A model generated the notes under the pieces. The model had not been told where the DNA came from. It worked only from the letters and a program-made list of their open reading frames with translations, and searched no databases. A DNA stretch of 37,300 nt from Pseudomonadota bacterium. GTDB taxonomy: Bacteria > Pseudomonadota > Gammaproteobacteria > Thiotrichales > Thiotrichaceae. Shown here piece after piece: positions 16,431-24,196 of this stretch. Each line of letters opens with the position of its first letter. Within the stretch, counting starts at the first letter, position 1. The stretch is from assembly GCA_002747435.1 (NCBI GenBank), contig PDPH01000023.1, forward strand, positions 1-37,300, written 5' to 3'. The position numbers and the translations under genes are program-made.

Positions 16431-16901
16431 ATGTACCAAATTAATGCTTATTCACTATTTTCCAAGGGCTTTAGCCTCATGGAACTATTGGTGGTTCTTT
16501 TACTTTTAGGGCTGCTGGCAGGTGTTGGTTTTCCTCAGTTACAAAAGACTTTTGCTTCTTATGAGTATGCCGAAGAAAAAAGACAAGTACTCGCTAATTT
16601 GACTGGTTTAACCGAACAATCTATCAAAAATTTCGTTGATTTTGATTTGCTTGGACAACCTGTAGATACAAAAACTTTGGCAGGTGACTGGGGTGAATAT
16701 TGGCAAATTTACATAGAAAAACCCATTCACTTTTATAAGTCCGGTAGCTGTTCTGGGGGGGAATTATGGATCATCGATAAGACTAATAAATCAGGTATTT
16801 TATACGAACTTTTACCCCCCTTTTGTATACAACTATCGGTGATTAGAAAAGGGGGGCTAGATGAGCTAGGGATCAACGATAAGTTTGAGTTTGAAAAATA
16901 G
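16431..16901 (+). CDS. gspH: T2SS minor pseudopilin, GspH position (system A)
   Basis: The 156-residue protein has a 13-residue leader ending in KG, then FSLMELLVVLLLLGLLAGVGF, a typical prepilin helix with Glu at +5. Its place directly after gspG suggests GspH, which joins the minor tip complex. The C-terminal domain has no motif that proves H rather than another minor pseudopilin. Two cysteines (SGSCSGG and PPFCIQ) could pair. The 3' half carries homopolymer runs (seven G at 16755-16761, six C at 16815-16820, six G at 16851-16856), an unusual concentration. It closes the system A operon. Confidence 0.75.
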   Translation: MYQINAYSLFSKGFSLMELLVVLLLLGLLAGVGFPQLQKTFASYEYAEEKRQVLANLTGLTEQSIKNFVDFDLLGQPVDTKTLAGDWGEYWQIYIEKPIHFYKSGSCSGGELWIIDKTNKSGILYELLPPFCIQLSVIRKGGLDELGINDKFEFEK

Positions 16902-16969
16902 CAAAGTAGTGGACACACTTTATCTTGGCCATTTGTCATAAGCGCTAGTCTTGGTGGTGAAAGGATACT

Positions 16970-17092
16970 ATGAAGTTTGCAGAGGTTTTATGGCGAGTCG
17001 TTAATCTTGTCTCAACGCTGCACATTCATGCAAATTACGTTACTATGGTCGTTCTTGAAACGACTCCAATTTCTGGGCTAATCTTGCATTAG
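16970..17092 (+). CDS. small ORF of 40 codons with a ribosome site, unknown
   Basis: A 40-residue frame begins with ATG preceded by GAAAGGA at 4 bases and ends 10 bases before tRNA-Arg. The product (start MKFAEVLWRVVNLV) is mostly hydrophobic and matches nothing I know. Upstream, GTAGTGGACAC at about 16908-16918 resembles the GGACAC part of IS3-type ends, so the stretch might be an IS remnant rather than a gene. Evidence is only the ribosome site and the open frame. Confidence 0.25.
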   Translation: MKFAEVLWRVVNLVSTLHIHANYVTMVVLETTPISGLILH

Positions 17093-17102
17093 TCGTCTCT
17101 CC

Positions 17103-17177
17103 GGCCTCATAGTTAAATGGATATAACGACCCCCTCCTAAGGGGTAGTTGCAGGTTCGATTCCTGCTGAGGCCGCCA
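17103..17177 (+). tRNA. tRNA-Arg(CCU)
   Basis: A full cloverleaf can be drawn: acceptor GGCCTCA/TGAGGCC, D-stem GTTA/TAAC, anticodon stem ACCCC/GGGGT with loop CTCCTAA (anticodon CCT), T-arm GCAGG-TTCGATT-CCTGC, discriminator G and an encoded CCA. It reads AGG codons. No clear terminator follows. Confidence 0.95.
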
Positions 17178-17291
17178 ATAAAATCAATGGTTTATATTTA
17201 GCGGCAATCAAAAAACTGACAGAGTTTGTCAATAGTTCTCTCGGTTATAAAAAAACAGGGCTTTTTAGACACTCTTGGACGGGTTGAAAAT

Positions 17292-18158
17292 CTATTCAAT
17301 ATTTTGGATCTGCTCGCGCATTTGCTCAATTAGTACCTTCAAATCCACCGCTGCCTGCGTGGTTTCGGCATCATTCGATTTGGAAGCTAGGGTATTCGCT
17401 TCGCGGTTGAGTTCTTGCATTAAGAAGTCGAGGCGGCGGCCAACGGGTTCATCCCGTTCTAGTACAGCGACAATTTCGTCTAGGTGCGCGAGTAAGCGGT
17501 CTAGCTCTTCGTCCACATCTAGGCGCTGTGCCAACATGACTAGTTCTTGTTCTAGGCGGTTATTGTCGGGGGTGACTTCGAGCTCTTCTAGGCGTTGGTG
17601 GATTTTTTCGCGGATCGTCGCCATGATTTCTGGGCGGCGTTTACGTACTTTGACAATAATTTCAGCGATTTGATCGCAGCGCTGCTCAATGAATTCAGCT
17701 AAACGTTTGCCTTCACGTTCACGTGTGGCGACTAAGTCGCCTAAGGTTGTTTCTAGCAGGGCTTGTGCTTGCGCGTTTAGTTTTGCTAAGTCAGGTGGAT
17801 TTTCCAGCGTTACGCCTGGCCAGCGCAGAATGTCAACGGCTTTCAAAGGTTCTGGGTTATCGGTAATGGCTTCAATTTGACGGCAGGCAATAATTAAGGC
17901 TCGTGCAAGTGGTTCATTGACAACGATGGTGCTCTCTTCGCCAACACCTGCGGTATAGCGTAGGGAAGCTTCCAGTTTGCCGCGTTGCAGGCGGTTTTGC
18001 ATCAGGCTACGAAAGTTGTTTTCTTGCGCCTTGAATTCATCAGGTACGCGAATGTTTATGTCTAGGTAGCGATGATTCACCGTGCGCAATTCCCAGTTAA
18101 GTTTGCCTTGTGGAGATTGGGTTTCTTGGTGTGCGAATGCGGTCATGCTACGAATCAT
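17292..18158 (-). CDS. yicC: YicC/YloC family endoribonuclease
   Basis: The 288-residue protein matches the YicC family throughout: MIRSMTAFA at the start, ELRTVNHRYLDINIRVPDEF, the central RLEQELVMLAQRLDVDEELDRL and the C-terminal GRRLDFLMQELNREANTLASKSND signature. E. coli YicC is reported to be an endoribonuclease that affects small-RNA stability, and the family is linked to stationary-phase survival. It is cytoplasmic. It lies 74 bases downstream of comF on the same strand and may be co-transcribed. Length and conserved residues are normal. Confidence 0.95.
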   Translation of the reverse strand: MIRSMTAFAHQETQSPQGKLNWELRTVNHRYLDINIRVPDEFKAQENNFRSLMQNRLQRGKLEASLRYTAGVGEESTIVVNEPLARALIIACRQIEAITDNPEPLKAVDILRWPGVTLENPPDLAKLNAQAQALLETTLGDLVATREREGKRLAEFIEQRCDQIAEIIVKVRKRRPEIMATIREKIHQRLEELEVTPDNNRLEQELVMLAQRLDVDEELDRLLAHLDEIVAVLERDEPVGRRLDFLMQELNREANTLASKSNDAETTQAAVDLKVLIEQMREQIQNIE

Positions 18159-18232
18159 AAATGTAATGCCTGTTTGTTAGAGTCAAGTTGTTGATTTCAG
18201 AGCAGGTATAATAGAGGATAAAAGACGACAGG

Positions 18233-18871
18233 TCACCGTTTTGCGCGTGCACAAGTCCATATTTGTACGCTAATGCCTGCGGCTTCTAGCAGTTTTGCCA
18301 GTTCCAAGCAAGTACTGCCGGTGGTGATCATGTCATCAAACAGGGCAATTTGTTGATAGGGTAAGTGATGTCGGATTAGAAAGGCGTCCTGCATGTTATG
18401 TAGGCGTTCTACGGCGCTTAGTAATTTTTGCTCGGGTGTATGGCGTTGGCGAATAACGGCTTGCGTGATTAAGGGTAGTTGCATAGCCTTTGCTAAAGGT
18501 CTTGTTAGCTCAATGGATTGATTGAAGCCTCGTTGTCTCAAGCGTCGGGGGTGCAAAGGGATGGGTAAAATAGCCTGTGGTTTGGTGCGAATGACTGTGG
18601 GTAGGTGCTCAGCAAGCAGGCGAGCGAGTATGTTTAATTGATCCAGGTGATGCGCACTTTTACCGCCTAGCAGCAAATGATTAATAGGCGGCAGATAGTC
18701 AAATGCACTCAGTACCTGCAAACCAGCGCGTTCGCTATAGTCTAGCGCCCAAGGTAGCAGCTCCATGCAAGCTGTACAAACGGGCGCATTTTGTGCAAAA
18801 GGTGTTGCACATAGAGGGCAGCAGTCAGTGCTGAATAATTTGCGCCAGGAACGACTCAATACAGCTTTCAT
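18233..18871 (-). CDS. comF: ComF family phosphoribosyltransferase-like protein
   Basis: The 212-residue protein has the ComF layout: an N-terminal zinc ribbon (C17/C18, C21, C32, C35 in CCPLC and CTAC), the ILPIPLHPRRLRQRGFNQSIEL motif, and a C-terminal type I phosphoribosyltransferase site (IALFDDMITTGST). ComF proteins are needed for DNA uptake during natural transformation in several species, although the exact reaction is unknown; the E. coli relative is GntX. It overlaps the rhombosortase start region by 4 bases, so the two genes are coupled. The role in competence here is inference. Confidence 0.93.
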   Translation of the reverse strand: MKAVLSRSWRKLFSTDCCPLCATPFAQNAPVCTACMELLPWALDYSERAGLQVLSAFDYLPPINHLLLGGKSAHHLDQLNILARLLAEHLPTVIRTKPQAILPIPLHPRRLRQRGFNQSIELTRPLAKAMQLPLITQAVIRQRHTPEQKLLSAVERLHNMQDAFLIRHHLPYQQIALFDDMITTGSTCLELAKLLEAAGISVQIWTCARAKR

Positions 18872-19455
18872 ATTGCCGGGGGCGGATTGTTTAAGTGACG
18901 GTAGAACGTCCTGCCTACTATAGGCAGATTAAGCAAAGCAGCTAGGGCTATACCATAATAATGGGCGGCTTCAATCACGGGAGCTTCAATGAGTTTTTCG
19001 CTAAGTGGGTTGCCGCCCTGAAAAGCGTCCAAACCGAGTTTGACCAGTATCAGTGCAATGAGTCCTATACCTGTAAGATAGTCTCGTGCCAGTATTAACT
19101 GTAAACCACCCATTATAAATAGTCCGTAAACTACACCAGAAAAACCGGCATACCACTGTAAGTAGCTTTCCTGCCAGTACAATAAAAAACCAATACCCAA
19201 GGCTATAAGAATAATGTTCAGCATGAGCCAAGCCAGGTGTATGACCGAGTGGCAGAGGGCGATAAAAAGCCAAAAGCCTACCAGATTGAGAAAAACATGA
19301 TTCCAGTTGGTATGTACAAACTGACTGCTCAACAAGCGCCAGTAATCCCCTGTATCAATAGCTGTGCGCAGAAAAACCCATTGCGCTTGGAAATTCTGGA
19401 GTAGAATCAACAGTAGCGTAAATAGAATGGCGAAAATGAGTAAAGGCCGTTTCAT
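18868..19455 (-). CDS. rrtA: rhombosortase (rhomboid-family intramembrane protease)
   Basis: The 195-residue protein is a compact rhomboid protease with about six membrane helices. The nucleophile is Ser106 in YAGFSGVVYG and the partner is His165 in EAAHYYGIALA. The RLLSSQFVHTNWNHVFLNLVG stretch gives His48, His53 and Asn57 of the oxyanion region. Size and motifs fit the rhombosortase branch, which processes proteins with a C-terminal GlyGly-CTERM tail that are exported by T2SS. It is divergent from gspG of system B, 101 bases away, which supports this. No GlyGly-CTERM protein is encoded in the window. Confidence 0.85.
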   Translation of the reverse strand: MKRPLLIFAILFTLLLILLQNFQAQWVFLRTAIDTGDYWRLLSSQFVHTNWNHVFLNLVGFWLFIALCHSVIHLAWLMLNIILIALGIGFLLYWQESYLQWYAGFSGVVYGLFIMGGLQLILARDYLTGIGLIALILVKLGLDAFQGGNPLSEKLIEAPVIEAAHYYGIALAALLNLPIVGRTFYRHLNNPPPAI

Positions 19456-19556
19456 GTGAATTGTGAGGTGCTTGCAAGTTTGCGGTATTATGCCATTATT
19501 TCCCGCGAATTGTTTGGAAGGATTAGATCAAAGTGATGAAAAAGGAAATGCAAGTT

Positions 19557-19970
19557 ATGTCGCGTCATCAGCGTGCTTACACTCTGATGGAGCTATTGAT
19601 TGTTATAGTCATAATCGGTGTATTAATGGGGGTTGCTGTCGTTCAGTTTGGTAGTGCGCCAGATGATGCGCGTGCGGTGGCGGTACGTCAGGAGCTACGC
19701 AATATCCAAACGGCCTTGGAAATGTTTCGTGCTCACAATGGCGAGTACCCAAGCAATGATCAAGGACTGAAAGCTTTGGTGGAAAAGCCAAATGGGGCGC
19801 GCAACTGGCCTAAAGGTGGTTATTTAGCCAGTTTGCCCAAAGATCCTTGGGGTATGGAATACAAGTACCTGCAACCAGGACAACATGGTGAAGTCGATGT
19901 TTACAGTTTGGGCTCAGACAAGCGCGAGAGTGAAAACGACATTGGTAACTGGATGTTGGATGATCAATAA
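19557..19970 (+). CDS. gspG: T2SS major pseudopilin GspG (system B)
   Basis: This second GspG has the signature YTLMELLIVIVIIGVLMGVAVV, then GEYPSNDQGLKALVEKP, LPKDPWGMEYKYLQPGQHGEVDVYSLGSD and a C-terminal DIGNW, the canonical form of the housekeeping T2SS. The residue before the cleavage site is Ala (QRA/YTLME) rather than the usual Gly. Starts at 19533 (GTG), 19536, 19548 and 19557 are all in frame. I prefer the ATG at 19557 because it gives a normal six- to seven-residue leader with AAGGA about 10 bases upstream. gspH follows with an 11-base overlap. Confidence 0.92.
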   Translation: MSRHQRAYTLMELLIVIVIIGVLMGVAVVQFGSAPDDARAVAVRQELRNIQTALEMFRAHNGEYPSNDQGLKALVEKPNGARNWPKGGYLASLPKDPWGMEYKYLQPGQHGEVDVYSLGSDKRESENDIGNWMLDDQ

Positions 19971-20520
19971 ACCCCAACAGGGTTTGGCTAGTCGGGGGTA
20001 TACAGCTTGTAAAGCTTATACCCTGATTGAGTTATTGATTGTGTTGGTGATTATTGGCGTGATGCTCTCCATCACTGCCTTGACCTTCAGTAGTGTTCAA
20101 TCCCCTCCGGTGAAAGAGACCTTGAGCCGTTTGCGTCTTGATGTTGGCTTGGCTGTGAATGAATCTATTGTACGCTCGGAAATCTTGGCAATAGGTTTTG
20201 CAGAGAGTGCGTATGCTTTTTATCGTTTGGACGAGGACGGTGAGTTCTGGGAGTTGATTGAGCAGGACGATATGTTAAAAGCGCGCAAGCTTAAGCCAGA
20301 TTTAACGCTTGCTTTGTATCTGGATGAGCGTAAGGTCGTGTTGCCGCCAGCGCCTGAAACGGGTCAGTTGGCTGAGCCGCAAGTGACGGTTTATCCAACG
20401 GGGGAAGTCACTCCCTTCGTGTGCGAAGTGCAGTACAAGGACGAAGCGCCTCAGCAACTACGTTTTAATGCTATTGGACGGGTAGTCAGCGATGAAGATG
20501 AAAAAGACGGATCGCTCTAG
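19960..20520 (+). CDS. gspH: T2SS minor pseudopilin GspH (system B)
   Basis: The 186-residue protein has a leader ending in CKA, then YTLIELLIVLVIIGVMLSITAL, a prepilin helix with Glu at +5 and Ala in place of Gly before the cleavage site. The rest (VKETLSRLRLDVGLAVNESIVRSEILAIGF, then an acidic beta domain ending LRFNAIGRVVSDED) fits the GspH pseudopilin domain. I chose the ATG at 19960, inside the end of gspG, giving an 18-residue leader; earlier in-frame codons would only run through gspG. It overlaps gspI by 29 bases. Confidence 0.88.
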   Translation: MINKPQQGLASRGYTACKAYTLIELLIVLVIIGVMLSITALTFSSVQSPPVKETLSRLRLDVGLAVNESIVRSEILAIGFAESAYAFYRLDEDGEFWELIEQDDMLKARKLKPDLTLALYLDERKVVLPPAPETGQLAEPQVTVYPTGEVTPFVCEVQYKDEAPQQLRFNAIGRVVSDEDEKDGSL

Positions 20521-20893
20521 TACTCAGTCGGCAGGTTTTAGTTTGCTGGAAGTAATGATGGCTTTGTTTATTGTTGCCCTAGTGATTGCGGCAGTGAGCA
20601 AAGTGGCCTTGAACTCCACGCGCAATGCACGCCTCATGAAAGAAAGCACCTTGGCACATTGGGTGGCTTTGAATGAGTTGGATCGTTATCAGATAGACCT
20701 TGCCTTGGGCAAGGCGGGTGGTGCTAGCGAAGGAGAAGAAGAAATGGGAAATATGAGCTGGCACTGGGTGCGCGAAGTTAAACCTTCGAGTTCTTCGGAT
20801 CTGATGGAGGTTAAGGTTTCCGTGTACCATATTGACGAACGCTCAGAAGAAGAGGCGGTTGCGACGGCCAAAGCCTATGTACCTGCTCAATAG
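20492..20893 (+). CDS. gspI: T2SS minor pseudopilin GspI (system B)
   Basis: The 133-residue protein starts MKMKKTDRSSTQSAGFSLLEVMMALFIVAL; cleavage would follow the Gly and Glu is at +5. The ALNELDRYQIDLALG and MSWHWVREV stretches are close to canonical GspI, which usually has a similar length. It ends the short G-H-I run; gspJ and gspK of this system are not downstream and must lie elsewhere or be shared with system A. The Shine-Dalgarno is poor and translation is probably coupled to gspH. Confidence 0.9.
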   Translation: MKMKKTDRSSTQSAGFSLLEVMMALFIVALVIAAVSKVALNSTRNARLMKESTLAHWVALNELDRYQIDLALGKAGGASEGEEEMGNMSWHWVREVKPSSSSDLMEVKVSVYHIDERSEEEAVATAKAYVPAQ

Positions 20894-21056
20894 GGCGGGT
20901 GGGGGGGCTTGTTCTTGTTATCGCTATGTTTTGACTGGAAGTGACACTTTTTAACCGCTATAGTGCGCGGTGTGGGTTGTGATATGGGGTACGTAGGCTC
21001 AATCCGGCAGGTGTAGGGGTATTAAATTGAAAAAGGACATTTAAGCAAAGGAGTCC

Positions 21057-23909
21057 ATGATGAAGGTTTTTAAGAAGAATGTATTAGCCTTAGCTATTAC
21101 CTCAGCTTTGTTTTCGTTTGGAATACAGGCTGGCAGCCATTCGCCGCCTCCATCTCCAAGCCCGTTTGCCGACGAAGCTGTTGCCGGTGTGGAGGACGAG
21201 TCCAAAGTTAATGTTACTCAAACCATGAGTAAGGGTACGGTCATTTCTTATGAGTCAATGAATCGTGTTGACCTGCCGCCACCACCGCCTGGACCATTTG
21301 CTAACGGAGCAGTGGGTAGCAAACTGACTCAAAGTGCTAGCCATACAGAGTCTTATGAGGCTGACAGTGATAGCGACAATAGCGACTTGCCGCCACCGCC
21401 ACCTGGACCATTTGTGATACAGGCAGAAGCTCCTGTACCGCCAACACCTCCACCTCCACAAGCACCGGAAATGACGGCTGTGCTGGAAGCACCTACTGCG
21501 CCTGAGCCATTACAAGCCCCAATTGAACCGCCAGCAACAGAAACGCTTGTTGTTGAAACAGAAGCAATCACTGTAAAAGTACTTCCTTTGCCGGAAGTTC
21601 CTGACATGTCGGTGATTGAAGAAAATGCAATGAATTTGCCGGAGCCACCTGCTCCGCCAATGCCTCCTGTTGCGCCTAATGCTTTGATGAGCGCGCCCGA
21701 GGCAAGTGATACTGTGGTACAGCAAATAGCCATGCCAGAAATGCCGCCGGAAACACCGGAAACGTCTGTTAATCCTGAGCAGCAAGTAGTGATGCCTCAG
21801 ATGCCGCCGATGCCAGCAATGCCTGATGAAGCAATGGCACAGGCAGTACCTACGCCACCAGAAGCGCCAACGACTCCTGAGCAACAAGCGATAATACCTA
21901 TGCCGCCACTACCAGCAGGGCATATTGTGGAGTCTGTCGAGGTTTCTGAAGTACAAACTAACAGCCTGCCAGCAGAGCATGTGACTGAATCTGTTGAAAC
22001 ATCGCTCGAAGTTGCAGAAGTTCCAGAAGCGGCTGAACCCGAAGCGCTTGTACAAGCAGAAGCAGAGACACCTGAAACTCCAGAAGCTCCCACGCAAGTA
22101 ACCACCACTGAAGCTCCAGAAGCCCCTGCGCAAGTAGCCACTGAAGTTCCAGAAACGGCTGAACCCGAAGCGCCTGTACAAGCAGAAGCAGAGACAGGGA
22201 CACCTGAAACTTCAGAAGTTCCCGTGCAAGTAACTGCCACTGAAGTTCCAGAAGCGGCTGAACCCGAAGTTCCAACAGCGCCATCTGCTCCGAGCGCTAG
22301 TTTGCCGTCGCCACCACCTCCTCCACCAGCAGAGATGCAGGGAGTCCCGCCAGCAGCACAATCTGCTGAATTGACGCATTTGCCTGACACTGACATGCCT
22401 GCGGTCACGGAAGTACCACAACAAGCCGACAGTGTTGAGGCAACAGTTCAACAGGCTGAGCAAGCGGTGAATGAAGATAGTGAGCAAAGTCAAGGGCTTG
22501 CTGCATTTAATGTAGTGCCCACTGCACCTTTGTTATCTTTTTTGCCGCCACCACCTCCGCCACCGCCTTCTTTGCCTGTGCCAAGTATTCAAATGGGCTT
22601 ACAAGGTCAACTTGATACAGGTCGTACAAAGTGGATGAGTCAAACACCTGTTCCGCCGGTATCACAAGCTGGGCTACCGTGTCAAACAAAGACTGCCCAT
22701 AAGTGGGTGAATCAAACACCTGTTCCGCCGATGCCACCTTTGCCACCGCCACCAATGTTTCCACAAACACCTGTTACCAGCGTGTTGGAGTCATTGCAAG
22801 CTGAAGCGGCGGTTGCTGCCACAGTTGAAGCTCAGAATCAACAAACGCTTACAAGCCAAGTTGAAAACGACAGCACGGCTGTATCAGTTCAAACACCCAG
22901 CACTGAAGTTGAGCAGACAGAGCCATCCGTAACTGATGCTCAAGCATCGCAGTCTGTTGAAACTGAGGCAACAGAGACTACTGCCCATACAACAGAGCAA
23001 CAAGCTGAAACAGATACGACAGCAGAGTCGACCAGTACACCAGCAGTAACGGAGTTGGAATCTACAGCAGAGCAGCAGACTGAAGCCGCAACGACAGTAG
23101 AGTCAACCAGCGTAACGGAGTCGGAGTCTACAGCAGAGCAACAGACTGAAGCAGCGACAACGGCAGAGTCGACCAGCGTAACGGAGTCGGAGTCTACAGC
23201 AGAGCAGCAGACTGAAGCTGCAACGCCAGTAGAGTCGACCAGCGTAACGGAGTGGGAGTCTACAGCAGAGCAACACACTGAAGCCACAACGCCAGTAGAG
23301 TCGACCAGCGTAACGGAGTGGGAATCTACAGCAGAGCAACAGACTGAAGCTGCAACGATAGCGGAGTCGACCAGCACACCAGCAGTAACGGAGTTGGAAT
23401 CTACAGCAGAGCAGCAGACTGAAGCAGCAACGCCAGTAGAGTCGACCAGCGTAACGGAGTGGGAGTCTAATGTGGTAAGCCAAGCTCAAGGTAATTGGAT
23501 ACAGCCTATGCCTGCGCCCCAGTTAATGATGCTTCCTGCGGGTACAACAATACAGCCTATGCCTATGATGCTTGAAAACGGTCAGCCCGTTATGTATTGG
23601 TACGTGATTCCAATTATCCCTTACCAAGTGCGGCCTAATCAGATGCAAGATGGTGGCGTACAAGGTCAATCTATGATGATGTTGCCCTATGGTCATGGCA
23701 TGATGCCTATGCCTGAAGGTTGTCAGCACGGGAATTCACATGGCAAAGGTTGTCACTCGGGTGATGGTGTAGCATCAACAGATGATGCAAAGCCCGTGGA
23801 TAAATGTGGCAGGCAGGCAGCTCGCTATATGAGAATGCAAGAAGATGTCAACCTTGAACTGATGCCTGATCTCGATGGACAGGATAAACCTGAACACAAG
23901 GTAGAATAG
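21057..23909 (+). CDS. exported Pro-rich, repeat-rich protein with Met/His/Cys-rich tail
   Basis: I do not recognise a family for this 950-residue protein. It has a Sec signal peptide (MMKVFKKNVLALAITSALF, likely cut after IQA at residue 25). Two DLPPPPPGPF motifs follow. A long Pro/Glu/Ala-rich region (to about 640) has further poly-Pro blocks and two copies of a QTPVPP motif. Tandem repeats of 22-25 residues span about 657-804. The C-terminal part (805-950) is Met-rich (IQPMPMM, SMMMLPYGHGMMPMPEG) and contains CQHGNSHGKGCH at 889-900, which looks able to bind metal. Most of it should be unfolded. AAAGGAG lies just upstream of the start. It could be a cell-surface or periplasm-spanning protein; function is unknown. 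Confidence 0.85.
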   Translation: MMKVFKKNVLALAITSALFSFGIQAGSHSPPPSPSPFADEAVAGVEDESKVNVTQTMSKGTVISYESMNRVDLPPPPPGPFANGAVGSKLTQSASHTESYEADSDSDNSDLPPPPPGPFVIQAEAPVPPTPPPPQAPEMTAVLEAPTAPEPLQAPIEPPATETLVVETEAITVKVLPLPEVPDMSVIEENAMNLPEPPAPPMPPVAPNALMSAPEASDTVVQQIAMPEMPPETPETSVNPEQQVVMPQMPPMPAMPDEAMAQAVPTPPEAPTTPEQQAIIPMPPLPAGHIVESVEVSEVQTNSLPAEHVTESVETSLEVAEVPEAAEPEALVQAEAETPETPEAPTQVTTTEAPEAPAQVATEVPETAEPEAPVQAEAETGTPETSEVPVQVTATEVPEAAEPEVPTAPSAPSASLPSPPPPPPAEMQGVPPAAQSAELTHLPDTDMPAVTEVPQQADSVEATVQQAEQAVNEDSEQSQGLAAFNVVPTAPLLSFLPPPPPPPPSLPVPSIQMGLQGQLDTGRTKWMSQTPVPPVSQAGLPCQTKTAHKWVNQTPVPPMPPLPPPPMFPQTPVTSVLESLQAEAAVAATVEAQNQQTLTSQVENDSTAVSVQTPSTEVEQTEPSVTDAQASQSVETEATETTAHTTEQQAETDTTAESTSTPAVTELESTAEQQTEAATTVESTSVTESESTAEQQTEAATTAESTSVTESESTAEQQTEAATPVESTSVTEWESTAEQHTEATTPVESTSVTEWESTAEQQTEAATIAESTSTPAVTELESTAEQQTEAATPVESTSVTEWESNVVSQAQGNWIQPMPAPQLMMLPAGTTIQPMPMMLENGQPVMYWYVIPIIPYQVRPNQMQDGGVQGQSMMMLPYGHGMMPMPEGCQHGNSHGKGCHSGDGVASTDDAKPVDKCGRQAARYMRMQEDVNLELMPDLDGQDKPEHKVE
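23025..23468 (+). repeat. in-frame tandem repeats of 66-75 bp
   Basis: Six full units and one partial unit encode ESTSVTE(S/W)ESTAEQQTEAAT plus two variable residues (66 bp). The first and sixth carry a 9-bp variant (ESTSTPAVTELEST). Units are nearly identical at the DNA level, with changes confined to a few positions. Copies one and six being the same variant suggests block duplication by slippage or unequal recombination. Confidence 0.9.
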
Positions 23910-24059
23910 CCTCATAGGGATCGCTTTGGCAGGCCGTTGACTAAGCTGGCATTATTGAATCGCTCTGATACGCATACGGCTGTCAGAGAATCAGATGAAA
24001 CTGCCAAAGCTATTGGTATGCTTAATAATATACGGCTGTTGAAGTCTCGGCTTTATTTG

Positions 24060-24083
24060 CGGGCGACCTGTTGTCGCCCGTTT
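24060..24083 (+). terminator. hairpin after the repeat-rich protein gene
   Basis: An 8-bp GC-rich stem (CGGGCGAC with GTCGCCCG) with a five-base loop is followed by only three T. It lies 150 bases after the stop codon at 23909. The intervening stretch shows no gene. Confidence 0.5.
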
Positions 24084-24196
24084 AGTGAAGGTGTGGCCGT
24101 ATTTTGAGATGAACCTCCGTTCCAAAGAGCTTTACAACACAACATCAATTAACAAAGTGTCACTGATACGACCAAAGTAACAGGAGAATCCTATAA

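Noticed and set aside
18207..18212. TATAAT between comF and yicC on the plus strand
   Set aside because: It points away from both flanking minus-strand genes, and no -35 lies at a suitable distance.
23025..23468. Regularly spaced repeats that might suggest a CRISPR array
   Set aside because: Units are contiguous and in frame with no unique spacers, and no cas genes are near; they encode protein repeats.
21255..23489. Long antisense open frames opposite the repeat-rich gene (Cys/Val/Ser-rich products)
   Set aside because: They mirror the low-complexity codons of the plus-strand gene, have repetitive nonsense composition and lack ribosome sites.
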